A stretch of DNA of 64,000 bases, taken from assembly GCA_964538625.1 (NCBI GenBank), contig CAZIGH010000023.1, forward strand, positions 14,213 through 78,212, read 5' to 3'. The notes under the pieces were generated by a model, which did not search any database, was not told the origin of the DNA, and was given only the letters and a program-made list of their open reading frames with translations. This document shows positions 46,756 through 56,461 of this stretch, piece by piece. Each line of letters begins with the position of its first letter. Position 1 is the first letter of the stretch. This DNA is from JAEUHM01 sp964538625. Its GTDB lineage: Bacteria > Verrucomicrobiota > Verrucomicrobiia > Verrucomicrobiales > Verrucomicrobiaceae. Position numbers and translations under genes: made by a program.

Positions 46756-47415
46756 ATGCGTCTCCTCATCATCGAAGATGAAGCTGATCTGCTGCGCAGG
46801 CTTGCCAAGACCCTGCGCGCGGAGGGGTATGCCGTGGACACGGCGGAGGATGGCGAAGAAGGGCTGCACAAAGCGCGGGAGAATGATTATGACGCGATCC
46901 TGCTGGATGCGATGCTGCCGGTGCTCGATGGCTGGCAGGTGCTTGAGCGACTGCGCAAGAGCAAAAAGACGCCGGTGCTGATGCTCACCGCGCGTGATGC
47001 CAGCGCGGACCGTGTGCGCGGCCTGGATGGCGGCGCGGATGACTATGTGGTGAAGCCCTTTGACCTCCCGGAGCTGCTGGCACGGCTGCGCGCGCTTGTT
47101 CGCCGTGGCTCCGCGCATGCCGGCACGCTCATGGACTTCGGCGAGATCGTGCTCGACATGGCCCAGCGCTGCGTGTGGCGGCTGGGGCAATCGGTGCCGC
47201 TGCTGCCGAGCGAGTATGCCTTGCTGGAATACCTGGCCCTGCATCGTGGCAAAGTGGTCACCCGCACCACGCTCTATGAGCATCTTTTTGACGAGAATGA
47301 GTCCACTCTCTCCAATCTGCTCGACGTGCGTGTGTCCAATCTCCGGCGGAAGCTCGGGCAGGACTTCATCGTCACCCGGCGTGGACACGGCTACGGCATC
47401 GACATCCAGCCATGA
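46756..47415 (+). CDS. OmpR-family response regulator
   Basis: The 219-residue protein has a receiver domain (acidic pocket EDE near residues 7-9, phospho-acceptor D51 in LLDAMLP, Lys in VVKPFD) and a winged-helix DNA-binding domain. The latter has LLPSEYALLEYLALHRGKVV and ends RRGHGYGIDI, as in QseB/PmrA-type regulators. The histidine kinase gene overlaps it by 4 bp but is broken, so this regulator may be orphaned or phosphorylated by another kinase. It diverges from the cytochrome/DUF1549 operon across 131 bp and could control it. Confidence 0.93.
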   Translation: MRLLIIEDEADLLRRLAKTLRAEGYAVDTAEDGEEGLHKARENDYDAILLDAMLPVLDGWQVLERLRKSKKTPVLMLTARDASADRVRGLDGGADDYVVKPFDLPELLARLRALVRRGSAHAGTLMDFGEIVLDMAQRCVWRLGQSVPLLPSEYALLEYLALHRGKVVTRTTLYEHLFDENESTLSNLLDVRVSNLRRKLGQDFIVTRRGHGYGIDIQP

Positions 47416-48492
47416 TCCGTCTCCGTTCCCTTCGCTTCCGCCTGCTGGTCCTGATTGGCCTGCTGCTTGTCGTGGTGCTTAGCGGCTTTGGCTACCTCGC
47501 CTGGCACCGCGAGAGCGCCGCTCGGATCGCCGCCGTGGATCGTGAGCTGCAGGAGCGGCTGAATCTTCTCATCAGCGGCTTCCGTCCGGAGGCAGGGCAA
47601 AGGCTGGATGAGGTCACCGAGCCGCGTCTGTCTCCACGCGCCCGTGAGCTTTTTGCCAATCAAGGCGGTGAGCCCTTTTACTATCTCGGGTGGCTCAGTG
47701 ATGGCCGGCTTCAGACCCGCTCAGCAAGCGCACCGCAGATCGAGCATCCTCATTCGCAGGCTGATACCCACCACTTGCGTATGCGGGATGTTTTCAGGGA
47801 GCTCGTCCACTTCACCCCATCCGGCCGCTGTTTTCTGATCGGACGCAGCCTTCAGAACGAGCGCGCCGCCATCCGCAAGGATGCCGCATCGCTCGCCGCG
47901 CTGGGAGTCGGAGTGTTGCTTGCCGGTCTGGCGCTCGCGTGGTGGATCGCTTCACACGTCACCCGTCCGCTTGTCGAGGTCAGCCGCACGGCCAAGCAGA
48001 TCGCTGCGGGAGATCTGAGCCAGAGGATCCAGCTCGCCAAAACGCGGGACGAACTCGGCGACGTCGCTCAAGTGCTGAATGAAACCTTTGCCCGCCTGGA
48101 GGCGGCATTTTCAAGGCAAAGGCGAGTTCGATCTCCAACGCGCTCCTTGCCTGGGGAACCCGGCCCAACTGGCGCAAGTGATCACCAACCTGCTCACCAA
48201 TGCCATTCAGTTCACTCCCGAAGAAGGCAGCATCACACTACAATCTGGCAATGCTGATGGTGCCCGTTTCCGCATCACAGACACCGGCCCAGGCATCGCC
48301 TCCGAGCATTTGCCTCACCTCTTCGAGCGCTTCCACCGCAGCGACAACTCCCGTAGCCGCTCAACGGGTGGCACCGGCCTCGGGCTGGCGATCAGCAAAG
48401 CCATCGTGGAAGCGCATGGCGGGGCCATCACCGTAGATGCGCAAGCTGAAAAGGGCTGCACGTTCATCGTGCAGTTACCAGCAGGAGCGTAG
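47412..48492 (+). pseudogene. sensor histidine kinase lacking the phospho-acceptor (DHp) domain
   Basis: The first frame (to about 48115) gives membrane helix 1 (residues about 9-29), a periplasmic domain, helix 2 (about 165-185), and a HAMP domain ending NETFARLEAAFSRQRR. In intact kinases of this type the next residues are the H-box (-ADASHELRTP-). Here the DNA jumps directly to GEFDLQRAPCLGNPAQL in the +1 frame. The ATPase domain follows intact (NLLTNAIQFTPEEG, DTGPGIA, GGTGLGLAI) to 48492. About 85-95 residues, including the catalytic His, are missing and the frame is shifted. A functional kinase is not expected. The gene is coupled to the response regulator by ATGA at 47412. Confidence 0.85.
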
Positions 48493-48512
48493 GACTAAGA
48501 TGTGAGGCGCGT

Positions 48513-49937
48513 TCATTTGTCTGCCTTCGCCTTGGCCTTGCCGCCGCGGGTTTCTTTGATGCGGGGCTTGCCGTCGAACGGTTCGGCGAGCTGCTTGTTC
48601 CAGGCTTCCCATTTGGCTTTGAGGTCAGCGGCGATGCCGGGTTGGGCGGTGGATTGGTCCTGGGTTTCGGTGATGTCTTTGGTAAGGTCGATGAGCTTGA
48701 GGGTGCCGGGGACAGGTTGGTCGCTAGCGCTGCGCTCCCAGTTTTTGACGTGCTTCCAGTCCCCTTCCCGAATGGCGGTCTTGTAGAGTTCCTCGCGGCC
48801 GGGCGGGAAGTTGAAGCGCCAGAAGAGTGGACGTTGCGGTAGGGGTGCCTCTCCTTTCCACGCTGACAGCAGATTGACGCCATCGAGCTTCGTGTCCGCG
48901 GGCGGTGGTGTTCCTGCGACAGCGAGAAAGGTGGGTGCGAGGTCAAGGCTGATGACAGGCTGGTCAAAGACGGTGCCTGCGGGTATCACGCCTTTCCATT
49001 GGGCGAGGAAGGGCACGCGGATGCCGCCTTCGAGCGTATCACCTTTCTGGCCGCTGAGAGGCGCGTTGTCGGAGCCGTTCCAAGCGTTGCCGAGCGGGCC
49101 GCCGTTGTCGCTGAGGAAGACGATGAGGGTGTTCTGCTCCTGATTCGTCTCGCGTAGTTTCGCCAGCACGCGACCGATGTTGTCATCCATAGCGGTGACC
49201 ATGGCCGCGTAGGTGCGGCGCTTTTCATCGGCGATGCCGGGGACGCGTGCGAGGTATTCCGGCGTGGCTTCGACGGGAGAGTGGGGCGCGTTGAAGGCGA
49301 GGTAGAGGAACCAGGACTCGCTGGCATGACGTTCGATGAAGGCCACGGCTTCGTCCCCAAACATGTCGGTCACGTATTGGGTGTGCGGCACGGGCTCGCG
49401 GTTGCGCAGGAGCCTCGAGCGATTGGCCTGTGCCGCCCTGCCTGGAGGCGCAAGGTAGCTGTGGCCACCACCGAGGAAACCGAAGAACTCATCGAAACCG
49501 CGCTGGAGGGGATGATAGGCGTCTTCCGCGCCGAGGTGCCATTTGCCCACAGCACCTGTGGTGTAGCCGGCGGCTTTCAGTCGATCAGCAAGGGTCTTTT
49601 CAGTCAAAGGCAGGCCGACTCCGGGGGAGTCGTTGTTGAACTCGTAGCCGAAGCGATTCTGGTAGCGCCCGGTGAGCAGGCCGCAGCGGGAAGGGGCGCA
49701 CTGCGGGGCTGACACGTAGCCGCTGGTGCAGCGGACGCCATTGCGGGCTATGGAATCGAGATGCGGCGTGGTGAAGTCCTTGCAGCCGTGGACGCCGATG
49801 TCGGCGTAGCCGTGGTCGTCGCTGAGGATGAGCAGAATGTTGGGCTTGCCGGTCTGGGCTGCGGGGAGGATTGCAGGTGCAAGGAGCACAAACCATACGG
49901 CGAAGAGCGAGAACGAGGCGAGACGGATTACGTGCAT
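48513..49937 (-). CDS. sulfatase (formylglycine-dependent), secreted
   Basis: The 474-residue protein has a signal peptide ending near ILPAAQ, then NILLILSDDHGYADIG, the fGly motif C80-A-P-S-R84, AVGKWHLGAE, and FLSDNGGPLGNA. The CxPSR spelling differs from the CxPTR of three other sulfatases here. The C-terminus is Lys-rich (KETRGGKAKAKADK). It converges on the broken kinase gene with 20 bp between stops, and diverges from the DUF4139 gene across 145 bp. Substrate unknown. Confidence 0.92.
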   Translation of the reverse strand: MHVIRLASFSLFAVWFVLLAPAILPAAQTGKPNILLILSDDHGYADIGVHGCKDFTTPHLDSIARNGVRCTSGYVSAPQCAPSRCGLLTGRYQNRFGYEFNNDSPGVGLPLTEKTLADRLKAAGYTTGAVGKWHLGAEDAYHPLQRGFDEFFGFLGGGHSYLAPPGRAAQANRSRLLRNREPVPHTQYVTDMFGDEAVAFIERHASESWFLYLAFNAPHSPVEATPEYLARVPGIADEKRRTYAAMVTAMDDNIGRVLAKLRETNQEQNTLIVFLSDNGGPLGNAWNGSDNAPLSGQKGDTLEGGIRVPFLAQWKGVIPAGTVFDQPVISLDLAPTFLAVAGTPPPADTKLDGVNLLSAWKGEAPLPQRPLFWRFNFPPGREELYKTAIREGDWKHVKNWERSASDQPVPGTLKLIDLTKDITETQDQSTAQPGIAADLKAKWEAWNKQLAEPFDGKPRIKETRGGKAKAKADK

Positions 49938-50082
49938 GGTGCGATGGAACGATGAAGGTCTGGTGCCTCTTGCTACAACGATGATGGTCCTGCTGCCTGT
50001 CTAAGCGTGTGGAAAAAATCATGAAGCGTCTCCAAGTTTATGCTGTCTCGGACGTGAACCACCATGGTAACATCCCATCCGT

Positions 50083-51588
50083 ATGAGACTCGCTAGCTTT
50101 CTCCTGACCTTGGTTTCCGTTTCAGCCCATGCCGCCTCTCCGGCGCTGACGATCTACAACCAGAACTTTGCCACGGTGCGGGAGGTGCTGCCACTGGACT
50201 TGCAGCAAGGTATCAACAGCGTGTCCTTTCCCGGTGTGACGGCGCATGTGGAAGCAGACTCTGTCATCCTGAGTGATCCAGGCGGGCAGGTGAAGCTCAG
50301 CATCCTGGAGCAGAACTATCGGGCTGATCCGGTCTCCGTAGGTCTCATGCTTTCACTCAACGAGGGCAAGGAGATTGATTTCTTTGTCAAAGGCACGGAT
50401 GGAAAGCCGGACAAAACGGTGCGCGGCCTCATCGTGCGCAGCGGCTATCAAATGCACAACGCGCAGGCCATGCAGCGCTACGGAAACGCCTACTACTACA
50501 ATCAGCAGGCTATGGGGCAGGCCATGCAGCCGCTGATCAAAGTGGATGGCATGTTGCAGTTCAGCCTGCCCGGTGAGCCGCGCTTTCCAGCTCTGGCGGA
50601 TGACACCGTGCTCAAGCCCACCCTGGTGTGGAAGCTCCACGCAGAGAAGGCGGTGAAGCTGGATGCAGAAGTGGCCTACGTAACGAGCGGCATGAGTTGG
50701 GAGGCTGCCTACAACGCCACTGCGCCGGAGCAGGGTGAGACGCTGGACCTTTCAGGCTGGGTGACCATGGACAATCAAACGGGAAAAACCTTCCCTGACG
50801 CCAAAATCCAACTCGTGGCCGGGGATGTGGCCAAGCTGGATCAAAATGATCCTCGCAGCCGAAACAACGCGGCACGGGAGCTTGCATTCGCGGACGGATT
50901 CGCCACGCCGCAAGTCACTCAGAAGGCCTTCGACGAATACCATCTCTACACGCTGCCGCTGCCTGCCACACTGCGCGACCGAGAGACCAAGCAGGTGGAG
51001 TTCATCCGCGCCGCAGGCGTCCAGGCAGCGCGCATCTATGTGTATGATGGGGTCAGAATAGATCGCAACCGCTGGGGCAACCAAAGCATGCTCAACATCC
51101 GCGAGAACAGTGAATACGGCACCGAGAGCAACCCCAAGGTGTGGGTGATGCGCGAGTTCAAGAACAGCAAGGCCAACGGCCTGGGGCTGCCAATGCCACG
51201 CGGCCGGGTGCGCTTTTACCGCCGGGATGACGATGGGCAGGCTCAGTTCACCGGGGAGAACTTCATAGACCACACTGCCGTGGATGAGACGCTGCGTCTC
51301 CACACGGGCAATGCCTTTGACCTGGTGGGCGAGCGCAAGCGCACGAACTACCGGAGCGATAGCAGCAACCGCTGGTTCGACGAGAGCTTTGAGATCAAGC
51401 TGCGCAACCACAAGAAGGAGGCGGTGGAGATCCGCGTGGTGGAGCACCTCTACCGCTGGACCAACTGGGAGATACGCGAAGAGTCCAATACCTTTCTGAA
51501 AACCGATGCACAGACCATTGAGTTTCGCATTCCCCTGAAGCCGGACGAGGAGCGTGTCATCACTTACACCGCCCATTATTCCTGGTGA
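50083..51588 (+). CDS. DUF4139 domain protein, secreted
   Basis: The 501-residue protein has a signal peptide (ending SAHA) and the DUF4139 layout. An N-terminal beta domain (TIYNQNFATVREVLPLDLQQ) is followed by a central domain with AYVTSGMSWEAAYNATAP and SGWVTMDNQTGKTFPDAKIQ, and a C-terminal part (RRDDDGQAQFTGENFIDHTA, then the EIRVVEHLYRWTNWEI segment). Proteins of this family are widespread, probably periplasmic or surface, and of unknown function. The downstream propeller-like protein starts 5 bp after the stop, which suggests they work together. A Gln/Tyr/Ala-rich insert lies near residues 123-146. Confidence 0.85.
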   Translation: MRLASFLLTLVSVSAHAASPALTIYNQNFATVREVLPLDLQQGINSVSFPGVTAHVEADSVILSDPGGQVKLSILEQNYRADPVSVGLMLSLNEGKEIDFFVKGTDGKPDKTVRGLIVRSGYQMHNAQAMQRYGNAYYYNQQAMGQAMQPLIKVDGMLQFSLPGEPRFPALADDTVLKPTLVWKLHAEKAVKLDAEVAYVTSGMSWEAAYNATAPEQGETLDLSGWVTMDNQTGKTFPDAKIQLVAGDVAKLDQNDPRSRNNAARELAFADGFATPQVTQKAFDEYHLYTLPLPATLRDRETKQVEFIRAAGVQAARIYVYDGVRIDRNRWGNQSMLNIRENSEYGTESNPKVWVMREFKNSKANGLGLPMPRGRVRFYRRDDDGQAQFTGENFIDHTAVDETLRLHTGNAFDLVGERKRTNYRSDSSNRWFDESFEIKLRNHKKEAVEIRVVEHLYRWTNWEIREESNTFLKTDAQTIEFRIPLKPDEERVITYTAHYSW

Positions 51589-51593
51589 CCCCT

Positions 51594-54284
51594 ATGCGTC
51601 TGGCTGTCATCATGGCCGTGCTCGGCATGAATCCACTGCTCGCTCAGGTGGAGGAAAAGACCGTGCCTGTTGCCATCGGCATCGGACCCGCCACCGAAAA
51701 AGCCGCGCCATCAGTGCCTGAACCTGACTGGCGAGTAGCCGACATGGCCCAAGACGGCGACGGAACGCTCTGGGCTGTCGCCTCGCCTGTGGATTTAGGC
51801 TCTGGTGCTTACCCCTCCGCTGATGCCATCCGAAGCCTAGCCATCTTTGATAACGAAGCTGGGCAGTGGCAGCCGCATCCCTGCGCCGTGGCTGGCGATG
51901 CGCGAGCGCTCAAGCTGGCGACGATTTCCGATGGGCGTGTCGTAAGCCTGTGGCAGAGCGGTCAGCAGAGTGTGCTAACGCTTCATTCAGCGGGTGGTGA
52001 TGAGCTTTGGGCCAAAATGGATACCGTTTTCCAAGAACCACGGCTGCTACCTTTGGCCGAGGGTGGACTCATCATCACGGAACGCGGGCCCAAAGTGGTG
52101 CGTTTGCAGGGTGTTGACGTGCCACCCGAGATCGTGACGCTGAATGATGATTTATTCCTACCGCCGGAGAAGATGGATGAAAGCAGCCGCAGTCATGCGC
52201 AAACCTATGCCGTGGAGGCAGGTGACGGCAGCGTGAGGCTCTGGAGCTACGCGCTGGAACCCCTGCCGCACATCTGGCGCATCGCAGGTATGGTGCGTTG
52301 GGCAGAGGGTCAGGAGCCGCGACCTGTCAGTCATCTACCGATGGAAAAGGATAAGCCCATTTCGGCCGTGCTGCCAGATGGAGACAAGCATTTGCTGGTG
52401 GCGGAGGCTGGCAAAGGCCTCTGGCGAATACCAATCGCGGAAGACGAATCAGCCAAGGAGATCAAGGCACCGGAAGGTGTGCTGGACCACATCGAACAAA
52501 TGAACCGGCTGCAAGGTGCTTTGCACATCATCACCTGCCCCCGCCCCACCAAGATCAGCATCCAGATGTCCAAGACCGTGAACAACCACCTCGAGATGCG
52601 TCAGGAACGCTTTTTTGATCCCACCAAACGTACGGGAAAACTTCTGCGCTTGTCGGAAAACAAGCTCGAAGTGATCGCCGAAGGTCTGGATGGAGAGCCT
52701 GGATTCGGGCGTTCACCGCGTTCACTTTGCGTCTCCCCTCTTGGCCTAGTCATCGGGTCTGTGGGCGGTGCTCCTCTCTGGCTGCCGGCTTCCATCAACG
52801 ACGTACCTGCCCGCGTGGTGCTGCTTGATGATTCGCGAGGCTTCCGCCTGCGTGAGGCGGCACAGGTTTTCGCCTTAAAGGACGGTCGCCATGTCATCCG
52901 TGCTCATGACCTCACCTGGACCACGCTGCAACTGAATGAAGCGGAGAAGCCCAAGACCGAAGTTTCTCGCTTTTCCATCATCCAGACCCGAGGTCGGATG
53001 ATCGAAGACCAACGTCATCATCTCTGGGCCTGGCGTGCTGAGCCAGCCGACTTTGCGCGCTGGGATGGTAAATCATGGAAACCGCAGCCTGAGGCCCCGG
53101 TGCCGATTGCGGAATGCCAGGATGCCGCCACCGATGCGAATGATCAGCTCTGGCTACTTCACAGTCAAAACGGACCCTCAGCAGTACTCGACCTCAAGAC
53201 TGCACGATGGACCACCTACGACAGCGCCGAGTCAGCTATCGGCGCACGTCTGCAACTGGGTGACTGCATCACTCGCACGCCTTACCTCGTCTTCAGCGTC
53301 ATTTCTCACACAAATGGCGTGACGGGCTTTCTCTCATGGTCCGGCACCCTCCATGTACGGCGGGATGGCAAATGGAGTCGCACCCGGTTGAGTGAGCTTG
53401 CAGGACCCGATGGAACCGCCACCGGAGCGCCCTTCTTTGACGCAAAAGGAAACTTCTGCATGCCAGTGGCGCGTAGGCACTTCACGTTCAGCCCCAACGG
53501 CAAATGGGTGGAACTGCCGAATGCGGACACCTCTCAGGATCGGACTCATGACATCTGGCGTTACCATCCCCCAGCCGATTGCCCAGTGCCGAATGCCAAC
53601 AGCGCGGTGATGGATCGTCACGGTGTGCAGTGGATCACGCGACCAGATGGAAGCCTGTGGAAAGTGCTCGGCGGACTTGCGGTCCAGGTCGGTGGCAAAG
53701 ACACTTCGCCGCCTCTGACACCTGGAAGTTGGCTCTACCACGCCCACGTGGATGAGCATGGCACTGCGCATTTGCGCATCGAAGTATATTCAGAGTTCCT
53801 CAACTATCTTGTGGTCCGTCCCCTCAAGGCCACGAAGAGCGCCGGTGAAGTCGAGATCGTCAGCACTGAACACCCACCGCTGCTGCGTTTTGCCAGTGAA
53901 GATGATACGCTTTGGCATCGCTGGCGAGTGGCCGGACGAGACTGGTCCCTGCCCAAGCGCGGCGGCACCGATCTGCTCGCAGGGTTGCTTCCAGGCGAGC
54001 ACCGGATCGAGATCCAAATCTATGACGCCGAGTTCACTCCTGTGGGGCCACTGCTCACGAAAACGTTACACATCGAAGCCGCTGGTGAGGATACCTTTAA
54101 CAACTGGCTGCATGATCTGACCGTCGGCGAACTCGAGCAGCGCGAGCGCGCCGCCAAACTTCTGAGGGGCCAGGGTCCGCAGGCACTACCAGCCTTGCGG
54201 CAGGCGCATGAAAAAGCCGCCGACGACGAAACGCTACGCTGGTGGCTTAGTGCCATCATTCAGGCCATCGAGCGGGGATCTTGA
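51594..54284 (+). CDS. large secreted propeller-like protein of unknown function
   Basis: The 896-residue protein starts with a signal peptide (MRLAVIMAVLGMNPLLAQ). The body is made of repeated beta units with Trp-containing loops (DGDGTLWAVASP, HHLWAWRAEP, ANDQLWLLHSQNG, RHGVQWITRPDGS), as in two-component-type propeller (Reg_prop) sensor domains. A Y_Y_Y-like beta-sandwich follows (LRFASEDDTLWHRWRVAG to LPGEHRIEIQIYDAEF), then a short helical C-terminus with a HEAT-like stretch (QRERAAKLLRGQGPQALPAL). No kinase or other output domain follows, so it resembles the sensor half of a hybrid kinase detached from signalling. An overlapping GTG at 51585 is possible, but the ATG at 51594 gives the clean signal peptide. 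Confidence 0.75.
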   Translation: MRLAVIMAVLGMNPLLAQVEEKTVPVAIGIGPATEKAAPSVPEPDWRVADMAQDGDGTLWAVASPVDLGSGAYPSADAIRSLAIFDNEAGQWQPHPCAVAGDARALKLATISDGRVVSLWQSGQQSVLTLHSAGGDELWAKMDTVFQEPRLLPLAEGGLIITERGPKVVRLQGVDVPPEIVTLNDDLFLPPEKMDESSRSHAQTYAVEAGDGSVRLWSYALEPLPHIWRIAGMVRWAEGQEPRPVSHLPMEKDKPISAVLPDGDKHLLVAEAGKGLWRIPIAEDESAKEIKAPEGVLDHIEQMNRLQGALHIITCPRPTKISIQMSKTVNNHLEMRQERFFDPTKRTGKLLRLSENKLEVIAEGLDGEPGFGRSPRSLCVSPLGLVIGSVGGAPLWLPASINDVPARVVLLDDSRGFRLREAAQVFALKDGRHVIRAHDLTWTTLQLNEAEKPKTEVSRFSIIQTRGRMIEDQRHHLWAWRAEPADFARWDGKSWKPQPEAPVPIAECQDAATDANDQLWLLHSQNGPSAVLDLKTARWTTYDSAESAIGARLQLGDCITRTPYLVFSVISHTNGVTGFLSWSGTLHVRRDGKWSRTRLSELAGPDGTATGAPFFDAKGNFCMPVARRHFTFSPNGKWVELPNADTSQDRTHDIWRYHPPADCPVPNANSAVMDRHGVQWITRPDGSLWKVLGGLAVQVGGKDTSPPLTPGSWLYHAHVDEHGTAHLRIEVYSEFLNYLVVRPLKATKSAGEVEIVSTEHPPLLRFASEDDTLWHRWRVAGRDWSLPKRGGTDLLAGLLPGEHRIEIQIYDAEFTPVGPLLTKTLHIEAAGEDTFNNWLHDLTVGELEQRERAAKLLRGQGPQALPALRQAHEKAADDETLRWWLSAIIQAIERGS

Positions 54285-54320
54285 GGACGACCGCATGCAC
54301 CCCCTTGGGCAACATGGCGC

Positions 54321-55733
54321 TTACCACTCCGGTCGATACTTTTTCAACCAAGGATCCTCTGTCTCCTGGAGGCGCTGGAGGAGGCGGTCGGTCATGGTTT
54401 TGAGCCGCTCGGCGTGGGCGGGGTCCGCGGCCAGGTTGTTCAGTTCCCAGGGATCGGACTCGAGGTCGTAAAGCTCGAACTTGGGGCGATTGAGGAAGGC
54501 TTCAACCGTGCGGGGGCCGACGTGGGTGGCCTTGATCTCCACGAGATGACGCCAGAGACGGCGGTTGAAGGTGTCCACGGGCAGCGGGAACTCGGCCTTC
54601 CAGGTCAGGTTCCAGATGAGCTTGTAGCGCCGCTCCCGGAGCGTGCGCATCGGGTAGTAGCTGTAAATCTCGTGGGCGACATGGCTGAGCAGCACGTCAT
54701 CCCAGCCTTCGACCTCCGGCTTGTCCAAAATGGGCAGCAGGCTGCGGCCGTGGGTGCCTTTGGCGGGATCGTTGACACCAGCCCAGTCGAGCAGCGTGGG
54801 CGTGATGTCGGTGAAGGCCACGAGGGCTTCATGGACCAGTCCGGCCGGGCCGCCGGGCACCTTGAGGAGAAACGGAGCGCGCACGCCGGGCTCGTATTGC
54901 GTGCCCATGGCGCCCGGCTCGGAGGTGCCATGATCCGAGATGAAAAGGATGAGCGTGTCGTCGCCGTGGCCGTGCTTTTTTAGGACATCCAGGGCGAGAC
55001 CAAGGCCATGGTCGGCGCGGCTGACCTGCTGGTAGTAACCGGCAAGCTGCTCGCGCACCATGGGCGTGTCGGGCAGGAAGGGCGGCACTTCGATCTTGGC
55101 GGGATCGTAGGTGACCGGCGTGTAGCCATTCTCCGCCACGGCGCCCCAAGCAACGCCGTTCATGCCGTCGATGCCGTTGGGATGCGGATCGCCAAAGGCC
55201 AACGTGAGGAAGAAAGGCTGGTCCTTGGAGGCGAAAATGAACTCATCGCAAGCCTTGGCAAGAGCTACGACATCCTTCGAGCCGATGCGGTAGGCGCCGG
55301 TCTCGCCTTTTTCCTCGGCGGTGGAGAAGTCGAGCGGGTATTTTTCCATGGGGCCGACGTGCTGCTTGCCGATCATGGCGGTGCGGTAGCCGCGTTCCTT
55401 GAGCTTTTGGAAGACCGTGGTGATGTCGGGCCGCAGACGCTGGTTGTGCTCCAGCGGGGTGTGGGCGTATTGGCCGTTGCGATGGGTCAGCACGCCGGAG
55501 TAGATGACCGCCCGGCTGGCACTGCACGAAGCCACGGTGGCAAAGGCCTGGCGAAAACGCACGCCCTCGGCGGCCAGACGGTCCATGTGCGGCGTCTGGA
55601 CCACCTTGTTGCCATAGCAGCCGAGATCGAACCAGTTCTGGTTGTCGGTGATGACGAGGAGGATGTTTTTTTGCGCTGCAAAGGATGAGTGCAGGGTGAA
55701 GATGGACCCAATGAGAAGAAGCAGGCGGTTCAT
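54321..55733 (-). CDS. sulfatase with CSASR active-site motif, secreted
   Basis: The 470-residue protein has a short signal peptide (ending HSSFAA), NILLVITDNQNWFDLG, and the fGly site C70-S-A-S-R74, with Ala where most family members have Pro. MIGKQHVGP, FISDHGTSEPGA and YDLESDPWELNNLA follow. It resembles the heparan N-sulfatase (SGSH-like) branch of type I sulfatases. A truncated copy of the same gene, 75 of 76 bp identical over the visible part, lies at the right edge of the window, so this gene has been duplicated recently. It lies 11 bp downstream of the DUF45 gene end, at the left border of the R-M island. Confidence 0.9.
   Translation of the reverse strand: MNRLLLLIGSIFTLHSSFAAQKNILLVITDNQNWFDLGCYGNKVVQTPHMDRLAAEGVRFRQAFATVASCSASRAVIYSGVLTHRNGQYAHTPLEHNQRLRPDITTVFQKLKERGYRTAMIGKQHVGPMEKYPLDFSTAEEKGETGAYRIGSKDVVALAKACDEFIFASKDQPFFLTLAFGDPHPNGIDGMNGVAWGAVAENGYTPVTYDPAKIEVPPFLPDTPMVREQLAGYYQQVSRADHGLGLALDVLKKHGHGDDTLILFISDHGTSEPGAMGTQYEPGVRAPFLLKVPGGPAGLVHEALVAFTDITPTLLDWAGVNDPAKGTHGRSLLPILDKPEVEGWDDVLLSHVAHEIYSYYPMRTLRERRYKLIWNLTWKAEFPLPVDTFNRRLWRHLVEIKATHVGPRTVEAFLNRPKFELYDLESDPWELNNLAADPAHAERLKTMTDRLLQRLQETEDPWLKKYRPEW
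55417..55492. repeat. left copy of a 76-bp direct repeat within the sulfatase gene
   Basis: Positions 55417-55492 match 63925-64000 with one mismatch (A at 55437 against G at 63945). The right copy is cut by the window edge, so the repeat may be much longer. Confidence 0.95.
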
Positions 55734-55744
55734 AGGTTATGCTG

Positions 55745-56461
55745 TTAAAAGACCCACTGCGGCACCTTCTTCCACGCACCGCGAAGAGACTGATCCAGGA
55801 GCTTGTAGCCCGGCTCGTGGGCGGCCACCAGGCGCCAGAAGTCGCCGCCGTGGTGCATGTGGACGGTGTGACAGAGTTCGTGGATGAGGACGTAGCGAAC
55901 GAGGTCGGGTGAGAGGAAGAGCAGCTTGGTGTTGAGCGAAAGATTCCGTTTGGCGGAGCAACTCGCCCAGCGGGTGCGCTGGCTCTTCACGAGGAGACCG
56001 CCGAGGTTCAGGCGGTGTTTTGCGGCGAGCGTTTCGGCGAGAGGAAACAAGCCTTCGCGCACTTTCAGGCGCAGCCACTCCTTGAGCTTCCGAATCACGG
56101 CCTCGCGGTTCAGGTTCGGGCCGCTGATCACAAGATGGCCGCGGTTCTCACGAAGGCGAAGGCCTGAATGGCTGGCGTCCTCGCGATACCTCACAGCCCA
56201 CGTTTCGCCCAGGGCGATGAGGCGGATCGAATCGGGAAGATGGCTTTGAGGCTTCGGTTCGAGAAAGCGCTTTGCCTCGCCCACGCGCTTCATGGCCTGG
56301 GCGATCCAATCCTGCTTCCGCTTCAGGATGGCGGGGATCTTCTTCTCATCGAAACCGGACGGCACCACGACGCAGAGACCTTCGTCCCGGGTGACTTTGA
56401 GCCGCAGGCTCTTGGACCTCGGGCTGTGCCGGACTCGGTAATCAGGAAGCACGGTCTTCAT
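55745..56461 (-). CDS. DUF45/YgjP-type zinc metallopeptidase
   Basis: The 238-residue protein has the WASCSAKRNLSLNTKLLF segment and the zinc-binding HELCHTVHMHHGGDFW (HExxH plus downstream His) of the YgjP/DUF45 (M48-like, WLM-related) family. Members are frequently encoded directly after hsdR in type I restriction operons; their substrate is unknown, though a role in regulating the restriction system by proteolysis is plausible. The ATG at 56461 lies inside the last codons of hsdR (20-bp overlap), showing it belongs to that operon. Confidence 0.88.
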   Translation of the reverse strand: MKTVLPDYRVRHSPRSKSLRLKVTRDEGLCVVVPSGFDEKKIPAILKRKQDWIAQAMKRVGEAKRFLEPKPQSHLPDSIRLIALGETWAVRYREDASHSGLRLRENRGHLVISGPNLNREAVIRKLKEWLRLKVREGLFPLAETLAAKHRLNLGGLLVKSQRTRWASCSAKRNLSLNTKLLFLSPDLVRYVLIHELCHTVHMHHGGDFWRLVAAHEPGYKLLDQSLRGAWKKVPQWVF

